This document shows, piece after piece, positions 62,943-64,000 of a stretch of DNA of 64,000 nt; within the stretch, counting starts at the first letter, position 1, and every line of letters starts with the position of its first letter. Under the pieces are notes generated by a model. The model was given only the letters and a program-made list of their open reading frames with translations. It did no database searches and was not told where the DNA came from. Made by a program: the position numbers and the translations under genes. Origin of the DNA: Caballeronia udeis (GTDB lineage Bacteria; Pseudomonadota; Gammaproteobacteria; Burkholderiales; Burkholderiaceae); assembly GCF_001544555.2 (NCBI RefSeq), contig NZ_FCOK02000041.1, positions 1-64,000 on the forward strand. The letters are read 5' to 3'.

Positions 62943-63135
62943 TTGACGGATTGGGAAGGATTTCCCTTAGTCGTTGTACGAAGCGGCTCGGCCTGTTTGC
63001 CGGGATGGGTGGCCGCGGAGGTGTTTGGGCTAACAACGCCACGCGCCGGCCCGAACTGACGTGCGCAGCGGACCGAGGCTCATTGAACAGCAACATGAGG
63101 CGTCGATAGATGCTTCTTGATGGCTAAGCGAATGA

Positions 63136-64000
63136 CTAGCCTTTTAAGACCTGATGCTCGATCACACCAAAAATAGAATGCCGATTCTGGTCCGTCATGT
63201 CGATCTTGACGGTGTCGCCGAACTTCAGAAATGGGGTTCGGCACTCACCGTGTTGTAATTGCTCAACGGCGCGTACCTCCAGCAGAGTGGCCGATCCGGT
63301 ATCGTCGAGCGGATCGGATACGGTGCCGCTACCGAGAATGGTCCCTGCGGCGAGCTTCCGTGACGTTGCTGCATGGGCAATGAGTCGGCCGAAGCTGAAA
63401 TTCATATATTCGGCGCGCGGCGAGCCGACCCAACGGTTATTCACATGGACAGTAAGGGCACCGTGGAGTTTTCCATCTCTCCAGTTGTCGTTGAGTTCGT
63501 CGAGCGTAACGAACACCGGGCTGAATATTGTCGAGGGTTTGGCCCTCAAGAATCCGAATCCGGCTTCTTGTTCCGCGGCACCAAAAGCTCGCAAGCTCAC
63601 GTCGTTTGCCATGCCGACCAGCTTGATATGGCTTAAAGCATGTTCCGGGGAGATACCCATCGGAACAGTGTCCACAACAACGACAACCTCGCCCTCGAAA
63701 TCCATGTCGTGGGCTTCTGACGGCAGGTACGACGGCCCGTATGAAGGCAACAAGTCATCCGACGCTCCTTGATACATAAGTGGCGTCGTGTCGCTCCAAC
63801 GGTTTTTGTTGTTCCAGGCCTTTGCCACCAGCTCGCTATGAGTCTTGAAGGCCGATGCGTCTAGCCATTGTGGTGCCCGGGCCAAGGGCGCCTGCGTGTC
63901 TTTCTTGTCGAACGCGAACACTCCTTCGGCATTGCCGTTCTCCAACTTTTGAGCTTGGGCGGCGAGTGCGTCGGCCACCTTGTCCCACAGTTCAATGGCG
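63136..64000 (-). CDS. FAH family protein 2 (N-terminus outside the window)
   Basis: At least 287 residues are visible; the frame stays open through base 64000 (ELWDKVADALAAQAQKLENG), so the true start lies outside. Markers are LPSYGPSYLPSEAHDMDFEG, EVVVVVDTVPMGISPEHALS (acidic metal ligands), GFGFLRAKPSTIFSPVFVTL and AAGTILGSGTVSDPLDDTGS. This resembles the fumarylacetoacetase side of the FAH family more than protein 1 does. Hydrolysis of a fumarylpyruvate- or acetoacetate-type ring-cleavage product would suit the context. Its promoter is not visible. Confidence 0.88.
   Translation of the reverse strand, partial: AIELWDKVADALAAQAQKLENGNAEGVFAFDKKDTQAPLARAPQWLDASAFKTHSELVAKAWNNKNRWSDTTPLMYQGASDDLLPSYGPSYLPSEAHDMDFEGEVVVVVDTVPMGISPEHALSHIKLVGMANDVSLRAFGAAEQEAGFGFLRAKPSTIFSPVFVTLDELNDNWRDGKLHGALTVHVNNRWVGSPRAEYMNFSFGRLIAHAATSRKLAAGTILGSGTVSDPLDDTGSATLLEVRAVEQLQHGECRTPFLKFGDTVKIDMTDQNRHSIFGVIEHQVLKG

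Overview
The window looks like part of a high-GC beta-proteobacterial replicon of the Burkholderia / Paraburkholderia / Caballeronia type. This rests on Burkholderia-style porins, Bug-family (TTT) transport, a Burkholderia T6SS-1-like gene order, and dense catabolic gene cassettes. It falls into three functional modules whose boundaries carry insertion-sequence debris. This is gene-content inference; no database search was possible.

Region 1 (about 1.5-17.3 kb) is a carboxylate catabolic region. It holds a porin, a secreted YncE-like beta-propeller, a broken MFS gene, a MmgE/PrpD gene and an IS630 remnant. Then come tctB-tctA-dehydrogenase, an Ldh_2-type 2-hydroxyacid dehydrogenase, a second MmgE/PrpD, the C-terminal stump of a third MmgE/PrpD, a TTT substrate-binding protein, a divergent amidohydrolase, a FadR-subfamily GntR regulator and a signal-less SBP_bac_3 protein. 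Four copies of a 16-bp dyad GTATACnnnnGTATAT lie at 304, 6845, 10584 and 15715. They precede tctB, the Ldh_2 gene and the gntR/amidohydrolase pair, and suggest one GntR regulon.

Region 2 (about 18.8-50.3 kb) is a type VI secretion system. An IS110 element with an in-frame TGA and an IS6 transposase sit on its left flank. The minus-strand arm is tssJ-tssK-tssL-vgrG-Eag chaperone-Rhs effector plus a small overlapping Cys-rich ORF (candidate immunity gene). The plus-strand arm is TPR lipoprotein-tssB-tssC-hcp-tssE-tssF-tssG-clpV-tssA. A second minus arm is M15 peptidase-tssM-tagF-OmpA-like protein. All core Tss components are present; no PpkA, PppA or Fha gene is seen in the window. An unknown membrane-anchored protein with a Cys-rich tail and an IS1182 remnant close the region.

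Region 3 (about 51.8-64 kb) is a second catabolic island that appears aromatic- or ring-directed: fumarylacetoacetate hydrolase (FAH)-family protein, NAD(P)H:FMN reductase, CocE/NonD hydrolase, cupin, FAD monooxygenase, TetR regulator, GST, MFS transporter, two-domain extradiol-dioxygenase-like VOC protein, porin and a second FAH protein cut by the window end. Four copies of an 18-bp dyad ATTCCnnnnnnnnGGAAT sit directly next to a TTGACA-like -35 box in front of the four transcription units. This is a coherent, self-contained TetR regulon whose inducer and substrate are unknown, and it is the strongest candidate here for an undescribed system.
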